Shown piece by piece: positions 18,601-28,471 of a stretch of 64,000 nt of DNA (position 1 is its first letter; every line of letters begins with the position of its first letter). Both the position numbers and the translations under genes were made by a program. The notes under the pieces were generated by a model, which had not been told where the DNA came from, searched no databases, and worked only from the letters and a program-made list of their open reading frames with translations. Source of the stretch: Carpediemonas membranifera (taxonomy: Eukaryota; Fornicata); the NCBI GenBank assembly GCA_019828565.1, contig JAHDYR010000038.1, positions 1,116,001 through 1,180,000 of the forward strand, given 5' to 3'.

Positions 18601-20107
18601 CGTGTACGGGCTGCTGCCCCGGCAGGCAGACCAGCGGACGATCGATACATTCTACGCGCGTGTGGAGGCGGCGTGTGGAGCCGTCGGTATGCGGGTGAAC
18701 CGACTGAAGTGCCTCGTCCTGGCGAAGACGGGGACACTGGGCCAAAAAAGCGGACGGGTGCTCGGTATCCCCGTAGGCGACGACGCGGGCGTTGCCAACG
18801 CTGTGGACGCGGCCTTCTCGCGCATGGAGGACGCGCTCGTGCGGGTGGCCGAGATGACCGAGGCAGTGGGGCCGAAAGCGGCCTCGGTGGCGGTCAATCT
18901 GATCAGGTCTTGCGTTCTTCCGATGCCTTCGGCAATCTTTCGCAACGTGAGCCCGATTGGCCACGAATGCCGCACAAAAAGCCTGGAGCGGAAGCTGAGA
19001 GCTGCCATCGCACGCATCCTTCAGGTATCCGACGTCACAAAGATACCCGAAGAGCGTCTAGCGCTCGATTTCGCCGACTACGGGCTCCGTATCCCTCTTC
19101 CGTCGCTCATCTGGAAGTGTGCATTTTTGGGCGCAGCCCACCAGCTGCACGCCCTAGGCATCACCCGGGACATGGAGGCGGCGCTGTTCTCTCCAGAAGA
19201 GTGCCAGGAGTGGCCCAAAACCATCCAGGAACTGTTTAGCATCGAGGCTGAAAAGCCGCAGAAGACACTCACTACGATGCTTGCAAAAGCCTGGACGGCC
19301 AAGTACCGCCCCAAGACACCCGCCGACTTCGGCCTAGACCCCGAGGAGGTCTCCCAGGGCCTCTCTGACTGCAGCTCCCTCGAGGCCCCCGCCGCCGGAC
19401 TCCTCCGCAAAGAAGCCGCGCTGAGCCCCCTCGACCTCGAGCAGACCTCCTGCGACAGCGTGTTCGTCCCCGTCACCCGGGCGCACCTCAACATCGCCCC
19501 ATTCCGCGAGATGCCGGTCACCTGCCCCCTCTGTGGCCAGCAGGACATCACGTGGCGCCACGCCCTCGGCTGCTCCTACCTGAAGGATGGCGCGACCAAC
19601 GCACGCCACGACAGCATCAAGATGGCTGTGCACGATCTCGTGACCCAGGACGACCTCCGCGGGCGCCCCATCCCCCACTGCAAGCCCGAGTTCGATCTGC
19701 TCGACACCCACCCTAGGTTCCGCGTCACGAGCGCCGACGCCCCCACACACAAGCGGGCTGACCTCAAGGTCTGGGGCGAGCGCGACGTGGTCGGAAACGT
19801 CGTCCACGACGACGTCTACGTCGACTTCTACTGCGGTCTTCACCCCCGCGACGCCGAGACCGAGAAGACCCGGGAGTACGCCAACTGGGACGTCACCTTC
19901 CTGGTCGCCGCCACCACCGTCGGCGGCGCCACGGAGTCCCGCCTGACCGCGGACTGGGCGGTGCAGTTTTGCGACGCCATTGCACGGCCGCACCTGGCGG
20001 GAACCATGCGCGACACGGCCTTCCTGAAGGCCTGGGAGGGCAACCTCAGCATCTGGAGTGACTATGTCAGCCAGTGCAAGGCCCGCTGGGCCGAGCTCAA
20101 CCTATAA
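15671..20107 (+). CDS. RLE-LINE polyprotein (RT plus restriction-like endonuclease), copy 2
   Basis: About 1,478 codons from the ATG at 15671, which lies in the tRNA-derived target sequence (GCCATGG). Order: an N-terminal region of unknown function, a Pro/Ala-rich 31-residue repeat tract (16307-16768), a conserved region starting near KLDRLRHRF, then RT with SAPGPSGLSFLHLK, VCAVDMTNAYGTVSR, GIHQGDPLSPALF and GYQDDVYGL. The C-terminus has the zinc motif CPLCGQQDITWRHALGC (about 19528-19578) and a nuclease region with KRADLKVWGERD and HDDVYVDFY. Frame is lost from about 16507 to 16592 through a 1-base then a 2-base deletion in C runs of the repeats, with a stop at 16553-16555; the same frame then resumes. 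This may be a sequence error. The protein would nick the target and prime reverse transcription there. Confidence 0.9.
15695..15720 (+). other. GNRA-loop hairpin at 5' end of RLE-LINE copy 2
   Basis: GATTCG-C-CGCC pairs with GGCG-A-CGAATC around the tetraloop GCAA: ten pairs and one C-A mismatch. It lies 18 nt from the element 5' end and inside the reading frame. The identical hairpin is at 20330-20355 in copy 3. Confidence 0.6.
16307..16768 (+). repeat. 93-bp coding minisatellite, five units (copy 2)
   Basis: Units start at 16307, 16400, 16493, 16585 and 16676, and a partial sixth begins at 16769. Each full unit encodes GDRPPSPTPADAAPTDSAAA then LTGPQPAAAPQ. Units 3 and 4 are 92 and 91 bp, so the frame is lost and then restored. 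Copy 3 has only about two units. Confidence 0.9.
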
Positions 20108-20299
20108 CCAGGTCCCTGCACAGAAATCTGGAGTCGCGACTCGGCTGACTTGGCCACTCTAGGCTGCGTCGTCCCCGAGCCCCCCTGCGCCTCCCGCCCC
20201 ATCGCCGCATCGCATAACGCATCCCCTGCCCCTGCGCGAGAGTAGTTGCTCGAAATTCCGCGGAGTCGCGTGTCGTTCGGACAACCTGGGAAAGTAAAT

Positions 20300-20312
20300 T
20301 CGGCCATGGTAT
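20300..20312 (+). repeat. 13-bp tRNA-Glu target-site copy before RLE-LINE copy 3
   Basis: TCGGCCATGGTAT, identical to 15665-15677 and to the tRNA gene start. It joins the 3' end of copy 2 (AGTAAAT) to the 5' end of copy 3 (CCAGAGG). Confidence 0.85.
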
Positions 20313-23300
20313 CCAGAGGAAAGTTGCTCGATTCGCCGCCGCAAGGCGACGAATCCTGCCATACATCCGATGACGGACCAGGTGACACGAATTACCTGAA
20401 ACTAGCGCTGTTCGCTGCGCTCCTGCGCGTAATGGACGAAATTCGTCAGCACTGCCCGAAAGGCTCGTGGCCGAAGAACGCTGAGGCCTTCATCGAGGTT
20501 TGTATGAACAAGGATCGTTTATTGCGCCTTGTGACGGACAACAAACGCTTCTTCACGATCAACAACCTTTCTTTGATCACGGACTACGTTCATGCGGCCA
20601 CAAACCGCTTCGGGCCAGGCCATAAGCCGAAGGCATCCCGCCGTGATGACCACATCGCCAATGCCACTTCACTTCTTCACGCCGCAGCCACCAACCAGGT
20701 GTTCACTGCTACGATCTCGATTGATCGTGCCAACGAGGCCCTCGAGCGCGTGATACGGGGCAGAAGGACCGATGAGCAGCTCATGAGGGAGCACCCTCGT
20801 CCGCTCCGCCCGTCCGAGATCGCCGCTCGCCGCGCCAAGACCGGGCGTCAGTCATACGCCCAACTGATCAGCCGTGTCGAGGAGGCCCGCCCGGCAAGCC
20901 CTGCGCGAGACCGCACTGCCTTCCTCGAGGCAGAAGCATACGCGTGTCGCGTAGCTGCTGGCCGCGCAGACCGTCAACAGCAGGGTGATAGGCCCCCGAG
21001 CCCCACCCCTGCCGATGCTGCCCCCACCGACTCCGCTGCCGCCCTAACTGGGCCGCAGCCCGCAGCCGCCCAGCGGGATGACCGGTCTACCGACACCACC
21101 CCTGCCCAGGCTGCCCCCACCGACTCCGCTGCCGCCCTAACTGGGCCGCAGCCCGCAACCGCCCCGCAGGGTGACAGGCCCACGCGCCAGACCCCCGCCC
21201 AGGTTGCCCCCACCCAGCCAGAGGAGAGGAACATCGACGACACCGCAGTGTCCGAGTTCCTCTCCCTGGCGGGCGTCGAAGACGGGGAAGGGGAGAGAGC
21301 TGAGTCAGAGACCGGGCACGGAGCCCGTGGTGACTCAGCCAACCCTCCCCTTCGCCCGCCGCCGCAGGCAAGCCAAGGCCCTGAACCACGTACATTTGTG
21401 TACACAGGACCTCCTGGCGCTCTCAACCAGATCACGGAGGCGCACCCTGGGCCAGCATCATCCACGCCTACCCAGGGGTGGCTGAGCCTGCCAAGCTGGA
21501 TCGACTCCGGCATAGGTTCACCGCAAACATCCCGACCCACCTGGTCGAGTCTCATTGGGGCTCGGCCGAGCAGGTAAGGTCCACACTCACGACAGCAGTC
21601 CGGGTCGGAGAAGTGTCCGGCGGGCAGAATGGCGTCCACAGGATGTCACGCGAACGCTGGACACAGCTTCTGGAAGGCATTTTCGCTGACGAGCCGGACA
21701 GGCGGCCACCCTACAGCTTCCCCGAAAGGGTTCCGCGAGTTCACACCAAGGTTGGTCTACTTCATGAGGGAGGCCTGCGGACTCCGGCAGGACCCCACAA
21801 CCGGTGGTCCACCGCACACCAGACCCAGTCTGACCCAGCGGAGACCGAGAGCCGCACTCCTCCCCATGCCACCAACTGACCCCATCGCAGGCGACCTGCC
21901 CCTCGAACTGGCGTTCCTTCCCCATCCAGCTGAAGCCGGCCGTATCGGCCGATCAAAGCCCTCGCGAAAGGCGGCAGCCAGGTTTGTGAACGGGCTGATC
22001 CAGCTGCTCGTGGCCCTTGCCAACGCCCCGGAGAGTCGGAAGCGAGAGGCGCTAGCCGCCGTCCTTCGGCACGCGCGGACCGTATACCGCCCTGGGAAGA
22101 AGGGCGTTTTCTCTCCGGGCCCGCTCTCCGGAGCGAGCTGCATACTCGAAGGCCGCCGCAGGGTACTATTCAAGCGCCATGAAGGTCCTGCTTTCGGCGG
22201 AAATGACACTGACACCGGGAGAGATCGACCAGAAGCTGGAGGAAATGCAGGCCACCCCACTTCACGATCCCCAGACACCGGCACTCACACCCCACACCGA
22301 CGCACTGACGTCCTTTGAGATCACGTTCGAGGCGGTTGACGAAGCCCTAGGAAGGATGAGGGCGGACTCGGCACCGGGCCCATCCGGGCTGAGCTTCTTG
22401 CATCTCAAACTGGCCCACAGACTGCGGAAAGGCAAGCTTGTCCAGGCGCTGCTACCTCTCGTGAGAGATATCATCGCAGGAGAGGAGTACACAAGCATCC
22501 TCGCGCACGCACGGCTCATCGCGCTACCAAAGGGCCAAGATCGCGTCAGACCCATCGCTATGGGCGAGTCTCTCCGACGCCTTGCCGCGAAGGTCCTTGC
22601 CTCAGCCGTCTCGGCCCGCCTCCGGGACGATGGGGTCTGCCCAGAGCAGTATGGGCTGGGTGAGAGCTGCGGCCTGGACATCATGACCAACAAGATCGCC
22701 GAGGCCTACGAGTCGGGCCACAAGGTCTGTGCTGTGGACATGTCCAATGCGTATGGCACAGTGTCCCGGGCTCACCTTCATGCAGTACTGCAGGCCTATG
22801 CCCCAGCCGCACTCCCATACTTCACTACGATGTACAGGGAGGGCAAGCTGCTTACGCCGACTGGCAAGGTCATTGACAGCCGCGAGGGCATCCACCAGGG
22901 TGACCCGCTCTCGCCCGCACTCTTCACGCTGGCAATGATGCCCATCCTGAAGAGCCTCCGGTCTCAGCTCCCGAGCGCCACCATTCTCGGGTACCAAGAT
23001 GACTTGTACGGTCTCTTGCCCGCCCACGCGGACCAACGCTCGATAGAGACGTTCTACGTGCGAGTGGAAGCAGCATGCAAGGCCGTTGGTATGCGCGTCA
23101 ACAGGCAGAAGTGCCTCATCCTGACGAAGGCCGGATCACTTGGCAGACGGAGCGGACGCGCGTTGGGAATCCCCGTAGGAGACGACGCCGGCATCTCCCA
23201 GGCAGTGGATGATATCTTCACGCGCATGGAGGAGGCGCTCGAACGCGTCGCAGAAATGACGGAGACCGTGGGGCCAAAAGCAGCCGCCGTAGCGATCAAC

Positions 23301-24509
23301 ATGATCAGGTCATGCGTTCTACCGATGGCTTCAGCAGTATTTCGCAACGTGAGCCCGATCGGGCACGAATGCCGAACCAAAAGGCTCGAACACACGCTGA
23401 GAACCGTTATCGGCCGCATACTTCAAGAAACGGACGTTTCAAATATCCCAAAAGAGCGCCTTGCACTTGATTATGATGACTACGGGCTTCGGATTCCACT
23501 TCCCTCTCTCATTTGGCAATGTGCGTTTTTAGGAGCAGCGCACCAGCTGCACGCCCTAGGCATCACAAGGGCCATGGAGGAGGAGCTATTCGCTCCCAAT
23601 GGGTGCCAGAGGTGGCCCAAGACCACCCAGGACCTGTTCGACATCGAGGCTGAAAAGCCACAGAAGAACCTCACAACGATGTTGGCAGAGACCTGGACGG
23701 CCAATTACCGCCCCAAGACACCCCACGACTTCAGTCTAGACCCCGAGGAGGTCTCCCAGGGCCTCACCGACTGCAGCTCCCTCACCGCACCCGCCGCCGG
23801 AATCCTCAGGAAGGAGGCCAGCCTGAGCCCCCTGGACCTCGAGCACGTCTCATGCGACAGCGCGTTCGTCCCAATCGCCCGGGCACACCTCAATGTCGCC
23901 CCATTCCGCGAAATGCCGGTCACATGTCCCCTTTGTGGCCAGCAGGATGTCACGTGGCGCCACGCCTTAGGGTGCGCCCACCTCAAGGAAGGCGCCATTA
24001 CCGCACGCCACGACCACGTTAAGATGGCTGTGCACGACCTGGTAGCCCAGGACGACCTACGCGGGCGGCCCATTCCCCGTTGCCGTCCAGAGGTCGACCT
24101 CCGCGACACACACCCACAGTTCCGTGTCACCAACGCCGCAGCGCCCACACACAAGCGGGCCGACCTCAAGGTCTGGGGCGAGCGCGACGTGGTCGGAAAC
24201 GCGGTACACGATGATGTATACGTGGACTTCTACTGCGGGCTGCACCCCCGCGACGCCGAGCTCGAGAAGACCAAGGAGTACGCCAACTGGGACGTCACCT
24301 TCCTGGTCGCCGCCACCACCGTCGGCGGCGCCACGGAGTCCCGCCTGACCGCGGACTGGGCGGTGCAGTTTTGCGACGCCATCGCACGGCCGCACCTGGC
24401 GGGAACCATGCGCGACCTGGTCTTCCTCAAGACTTGGGAGGGCAACATGACCGTCTGGAGCGACTACGTCACTCAGTGCAAGGCCCGCTGGGCCGAACTT
24501 CGCCCCTAA
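20306..24509 (+). pseudogene. RLE-LINE polyprotein, copy 3 (three frameshifts)
   Basis: The ATG at 20306 is again inside the tRNA-derived sequence. The frame is open to about 21487, where one T present in copy 2 is missing (GAGCCTGCC against GAGCCTTGCC). Further shifts lie near 21725 and 22110. The last open piece (22179-24509) holds the RT with VCAVDMSNAYGTVSR, GIHQGDPLSPALF and GYQDDLYGL, the zinc motif CPLCGQQDVTWRHALGC, and the nuclease region with KRADLKVWGERD. Apart from the three single-base shifts the protein is well conserved, so raw-read checking is needed before it is called dead. Confidence 0.88.
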
Positions 24510-24700
24510 TCGCCTCACCAGAAATGTGCCGGAGTCGCGACTCGGCTGACTTGGCCACTCTAGGCTGCGTCGTCCCCGAGCCCCCCTGCGCCTCCCACCC
24601 CTTCGCCGCATCGCATAACGCATCCCCTGCCCCTGCGCGAGAGTGGTTACCCTAAGTTCCGCGGAGTCGCGTGTCGTTCGGACAACCTGGGAAAGTAAAT
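20313..24700 (+). mobile_element. RLE-LINE copy 3, directly upstream of tRNA-Glu
   Basis: A 4.4-kb copy close to copy 2 in sequence, with the same 5' end, 3' end and hairpin (20330-20355). Its last base abuts the first base of the intact tRNA-Glu gene at 24701. The 3' untranslated region (24510-24700) repeats that of the other copies. Confidence 0.9.
20984..21171 (+). repeat. Coding minisatellite, about two units (copy 3)
   Basis: The same 31-residue unit as in copy 2. The second unit has diverged to RDDRSTDTTPAQAAPTDS. Length variation between neighbouring copies suggests unit gain or loss. Confidence 0.8.
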
Positions 24701-24772
24701 TCGGCCATGGTATAGCTGGTTAGAACATAAGACTCTCACTCTTAAGACCCGGGTTCGAGTCCCGGTGGCCGA
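24701..24772 (+). tRNA. tRNA-Glu (anticodon CTC)
   Basis: 72 nt. The acceptor stem TCGGCCA/TGGCCGA pairs in all seven positions. The anticodon stem TAAGA/TCTTA encloses the loop CTCTCAC, giving anticodon CTC (reads GAG). The T stem CCGGG/CCCGG encloses TTCGAGT. The D stem is weaker, with one A-A mismatch. There is no intron and no encoded CCA. A TTTT Pol III terminator follows at 24776-24779. The gene is the apparent target of the RLE-LINE array upstream and is complete, as expected if each insertion duplicates the first 13 bp. Confidence 0.9.
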
Positions 24773-25074
24773 GAATTTTGTATTCGTGGTGATTTGCGCG
24801 GCTAGACTAGGCTTCCGACACCTGCCGATGCGTTTCGAAGTGTGACCTAAAGTGCACATTGATCGGCGCGCGCAGGTGCCAGTGATGGTCCTGTGACAGG
24901 AAGCCACCTAACTCATACTCCCAAAGGGGAACACCGTCCGCAGATCTGAGGTAAGTAGAGTAATTACAGTGGAGTATGGCGGCTCCATGCCTGCCTCAAG
25001 TGCCAGCAGCTCCTTGCTGCTTTCGGCTGGACCGGGCGTCTCCTTGACGGCCTCCGGTGCGATGGTTTATGGTG
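24773..25074. other. Intergenic spacer between tRNA-Glu and DIRS-like element
   Basis: About 300 bp with no open frame or recognised repeat apart from the Pol III terminator. It may contain the 3' terminal repeat of the DIRS-like element, but I could not match it to that element's other end. Confidence 0.5.
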
Positions 25075-26223
25075 TTAGAATGGGAACAGGGTGTTTGCAG
25101 TTTGTCGGGTTTGACGAGGGTGGTTGCGGATAGCCTCCCCGATGTAAGGCCGGAGAGAGTTGCCGTTAGCCCAGGTTCCGAGTTGGAGTAAGGTCTCTAT
25201 CGGTGTGCCTGCTAGTGCCAGTTCGGAAGCCGCTCCCTTGCGGAAGCTGTGTAGGCCAATCCTGTTGTCGTGGAAGACTGTGCGTAGCTCCTCTCGCATA
25301 CGTCGCATTGTGCACGGGGTCTTACGGCTGACTTTCGATGAGGATGTGATCGCGCGCCAGATGCAGGCGTCCGGTGGAAGGTTCAAGCCTCGTACCCATC
25401 TCTTCAGGGCCAGCGCTGGGTTGAATGGGCCTAGTAGGGTGTTGGGTAGTGACTTAGTGACCTTTGCAAGCGTCTTTGTGCGACCAAGGAGCAGCTGGGC
25501 GTCCCCGTTTGTCTTGAACACGATGTCAGCGCTCGTCAGGTTGAAGATTTCAGCTCCGCGGCTCACGGTCAGGTAAGCAATCGCGGCGAATAGTGTCGCT
25601 TGGTACGTCGCGATGTCGCTGTTCCTGGACTTGATGGCCCTGATCATGTCCTCCCTTGTGACTGGGGCTGACCCGCCTGTCATGCCGGTGGTGTTGGCGT
25701 TGTCTGCTATGCCTCTTCTGATTTGTGGACAGTAGGTGCTGGGGGTCCAGTCGGAAAAGAGTGGGGCGGCCTTCTCGATCCAGTATCCCTTTCGATCGAC
25801 CGTGGCTGGTGCATTATACTCGGCCTCGTCCTCCAGGAAGGCTCGGTACTCATCGGTGTCGTCCTCGTGTGGGTCGCGGTACTCAAGGAATGCTGTAATC
25901 CATCCGGCTACTGAGCGCTTGGACTCGTCTCGGCGCATGTGAGACAGTATTGGGTGCTGCAGGATTCTGGAGAACGTGTCCTGAAGGCGAGAGCTATGAA
26001 GCGGATGGTCCCGTTTGGCCTGGAGAGACGGTCTAGGAGTTGTTGGTCCTCTGATGCGAAGTCGTCTTTCGGTACTGAGAAGGGAATCTTGCATGTCGCG
26101 TGCGCCTTGAGTTGTTGGAGTTCGGGGCTCGTAATGTCTGGCACGACGAGGAAGCATGCTGAGGTCCACGAGTTCGGAGGGGATGTAGTCGGGGTCGTTA
26201 AGATCGGTAGGAGGGTCTGCCAT
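25075..26223 (-). CDS. DIRS-like tyrosine recombinase
   Basis: 382 codons from an ATG at 26223; the frame is open further upstream, so the start is a guess. The C-terminal half has the tyrosine recombinase signature: an Arg in LTVSRGAEIFNL, the H-x-x-R box in GLHSFRKGAASELALAG, a following LGTWANGNSLRPYI in which the Tyr is the likely nucleophile, and the end NTLFPF. Such enzymes integrate a circular cDNA without a target duplication. It overlaps the end of the RNase H region in a different frame, as is common in DIRS elements. It occurs once, while gag and RT are repeated. Confidence 0.88.
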   Translation of the reverse strand: MADPPTDLNDPDYIPSELVDLSMLPRRARHYEPRTPTTQGARDMQDSLLSTERRLRIRGPTTPRPSLQAKRDHPLHSSRLQDTFSRILQHPILSHMRRDESKRSVAGWITAFLEYRDPHEDDTDEYRAFLEDEAEYNAPATVDRKGYWIEKAAPLFSDWTPSTYCPQIRRGIADNANTTGMTGGSAPVTREDMIRAIKSRNSDIATYQATLFAAIAYLTVSRGAEIFNLTSADIVFKTNGDAQLLLGRTKTLAKVTKSLPNTLLGPFNPALALKRWVRGLNLPPDACIWRAITSSSKVSRKTPCTMRRMREELRTVFHDNRIGLHSFRKGAASELALAGTPIETLLQLGTWANGNSLRPYIGEAIRNHPRQTRQTANTLFPF

Positions 26224-26236
26224 GTCCGTCCCAAGG

Positions 26237-27798
26237 TCATCGGGGACGGGTGTGGCGCGGCATAAACGCGGTGTCCGCGCCAGTCCCTGAACAGGCCGTC
26301 CGGCCAGTGTTCGATGGTAAACCCTGGGAGGCGTAGAGTGCGGTCTGGGTGTGCTGTAGCGTCCACGTCGACGGGGCCCCAAGTCTCGAGAATTGTCTCC
26401 AGCACGTGGGGTGGGGTGGACAACCCGCGTGACAGTCGGTCTGCGGCGAGATTGAGGTGGCCTGGGGTGTGTCGAGCGTGTATGAGGAGCTTCTTGCGTT
26501 CCATCTCCTTGTAGAGTATCCTGAGTGTCTGTAGCGCCATCGGGGGGCCTTTGAGCTGCCCTCCTTGTTGATCCAGGCGACGCACGAGCTGTTGTCTGAG
26601 AAGACCGTGAGATTGCGCTCTGAGTCCTGTGCTGGTATGATGCGTGAGCCAAAGAGGACTGCGGCGAGCTCCTTCACGTTGATAGATTGTTCCGCCAGTG
26701 CGCCCTTGAAAGAACCGTGGGAGTTCGCGGACGTGTTGGTCCACTGGGCTCCCCAGCCTGTGCCCGACGCATCTGTGGAAATAATCAGCTCTAGTTGCTG
26801 GTCCTGAGACCATAGGTTCTTCAACTCGGCGAAGGAGCGGGTTGGTCGGACGGCCAGGAGCTGCAGCCACTCCTTGAGGTCTGCTGTGTAGGGGTGGATG
26901 TCGACCCAGTTCTCCGTGGCAGAGGGGAGCGTGCGGAGCTTCAGGGTAGCCCGTCTTGCAGAGGTGGCGAAGAAGGAGAGCTTGCCTACGATCTTCGCCC
27001 AGTCTCTCGCGCGGATGCGCTTCTTGACGAGTGCTTCTGATAGGGCCTCTGCGTACCTCTTGGCCTTGTCGGCGGGGTGTTGGACGTGGTGTGCAGGAGC
27101 AGGCCAAGGAATTCTATGCACTGGCACGGTGTTAAGATGCACTTCTCCAGCGACGGGATGAGGCCCAGTGCCTCCATCGTCTTGATGATCTTGGGTATTT
27201 CCTTGCTGAGGTGGTCTCTGCTGTCGGCTGACAGTAAGAAGTCGTCGAGGTAGACGTTGACGATTACCTTGTGGCGGAGGGCGATGACCTTTGCTACCTG
27301 GACCATAGCGGACTGGAAGAAATAAGGCGCGGCGGTCCAACCGAAGCCTAGCGTGCGGTATTGGAACGCCCGACCGTCGGGCAGAGCGATGCCCAGGAGC
27401 GGTTTGTCCGAGTCTCTGATGGCCAGCTGTGAGTAGCCGGATCTTAGGTCTATCTTGGCCATCCAGGCCTGGCTGGAGAGTGTGTTGATGGCACGACGTA
27501 TGCCGAACAGACGGAAGGAGCGGCGTTCGCGTGTGACCGTGTTCAGCCGCCTCAGGTCGTGGATCACTCTTATGTCTTCCCCCTTGGGGACAGCAAACAG
27601 CGGGGCGCTGTGCTTGAGCTGACTGAGGGGCGTCGGCTCGATGATTCCTTGTTGTGTCATTGATTCGAGCTTCGGAAGTATCCTCGGGTCGATGGTCCTC
27701 TGTGGGGCTGCCGGTGGTGGAGGCGCTGTGATCTCGACGGGGATTCCGTCTCGTACCCACGCTACTACTGCTGGAGATACCCTGAATTGTTCCCACAC
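26237..27798 (-). pseudogene. DIRS-like RT and RNase H, unit 1 (two frame changes)
   Basis: RT occupies 26986-27798 with KGEDIRVIHDLRRLN, KIDLRSGYSQL, FGWTAAPYFFQSAM and VNVYLDDFLLSAD (catalytic YLDD). Near 27085 the frame changes to one with LIISTDASGTGWGAQ and LTVFSDNSSCVAWINKEG, the RNase H core. Near 26565 it changes again to the frame with RKKLLIHARHTPGHLNLAAD and WGPVDVDATAHPD, the end of RNase H and the following DIRS-typical region. The first change is shared by all RNase H-bearing units, so it predates their duplication or is programmed. Confidence 0.8.
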
Positions 27799-27827
27799 CC
27801 GCCATCGCGAACGGGTTGATGGGAATA

Positions 27828-28409
27828 TTAGGAGCGGGCCCGGCGGCCGACGCTGCTGGAGCCCTGCTCCTGAAAATTCCGACGCTTACGCTTGCCCTTA
27901 GTCTTGGCCTTAGCGAGGATCGTCTCGATCTCCATCTCAGACTTCGGGGGCGTGGCTCGCAGGGCTGCAGTGGCGTAGTCACAGACGTTGTCGTCGTAGT
28001 CGTCCTTGAGGAGAAGGACCTTGAACCGGCTCAGGAGACGGAGCAGTAGATCGTTCACGTCGAGTGAGTGCGGGTCCGCGGTCGTCAGGAGACGCATGAT
28101 CTCGCGTAGGAACTTGGCTTCGTCGCGGGGCCCGTACCTCTTGGGGAGCTCCAAATCGAACAAGAAGGACGGAAAGCCTTGGAAGGTTCCCTGGGTTGCT
28201 TGCTCATCGGTTTCTAGCTCGTACTCTTCTTGTTCTACCTCCCTCTGGATGGATCTTTCCTCGATGTTCTCCATCTTCGTTTTCATGAACTCCAATGTGG
28301 CAGTTACGTTGTTGGTAAACTTTCGGAACTCTTCCTGGGATACAGGAGGTTCTGCGGACGTGCCCGATGTGCCTTCGGGCATTCGAAATTCTGATGCCAT
28401 AAACTGCAC
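27828..28409 (-). CDS. DIRS-like gag, unit 1
   Basis: 193 codons, starting MQFMASEFRMPEG and ending GRRARS. The middle is acidic and helical (KTKMENIEERSIQREVEQEE), then comes LPKRYGPRDEAKFLREIMRL, then a basic tail with KGKRKRR. There is no zinc knuckle. I infer a gag-like structural protein from its place before RT. The same protein occurs in all six units (about 29171-29752, 30514-31095, 32517-33098, 34453-35032 and 36384-36965). Confidence 0.7.
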   Translation of the reverse strand: MQFMASEFRMPEGTSGTSAEPPVSQEEFRKFTNNVTATLEFMKTKMENIEERSIQREVEQEEYELETDEQATQGTFQGFPSFLFDLELPKRYGPRDEAKFLREIMRLLTTADPHSLDVNDLLLRLLSRFKVLLLKDDYDDNVCDYATAALRATPPKSEMEIETILAKAKTKGKRKRRNFQEQGSSSVGRRARS

Positions 28410-28471
28410 GTTTCCGTGCGCCCTCTCGGGCGTCTCAGCACCCCGGGTGCCAATGGGCTCGAGTGGTGCTC

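Larger units (their letters stand above)
15678..20299 (+). mobile_element. RLE-LINE copy 2 (near-intact)
   Basis: A 4.6-kb non-LTR element lying between two copies of the 13-bp tRNA-Glu sequence. It starts CCAGAGGAAAG, ends GGGAAAGTAAAT and has no poly(A) tail. One long frame (15671-20107) encodes a reverse transcriptase with a C-terminal restriction-like endonuclease, the architecture of the site-specific R2/CRE/NeSL group. It is followed directly by copy 3. Confidence 0.9.
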
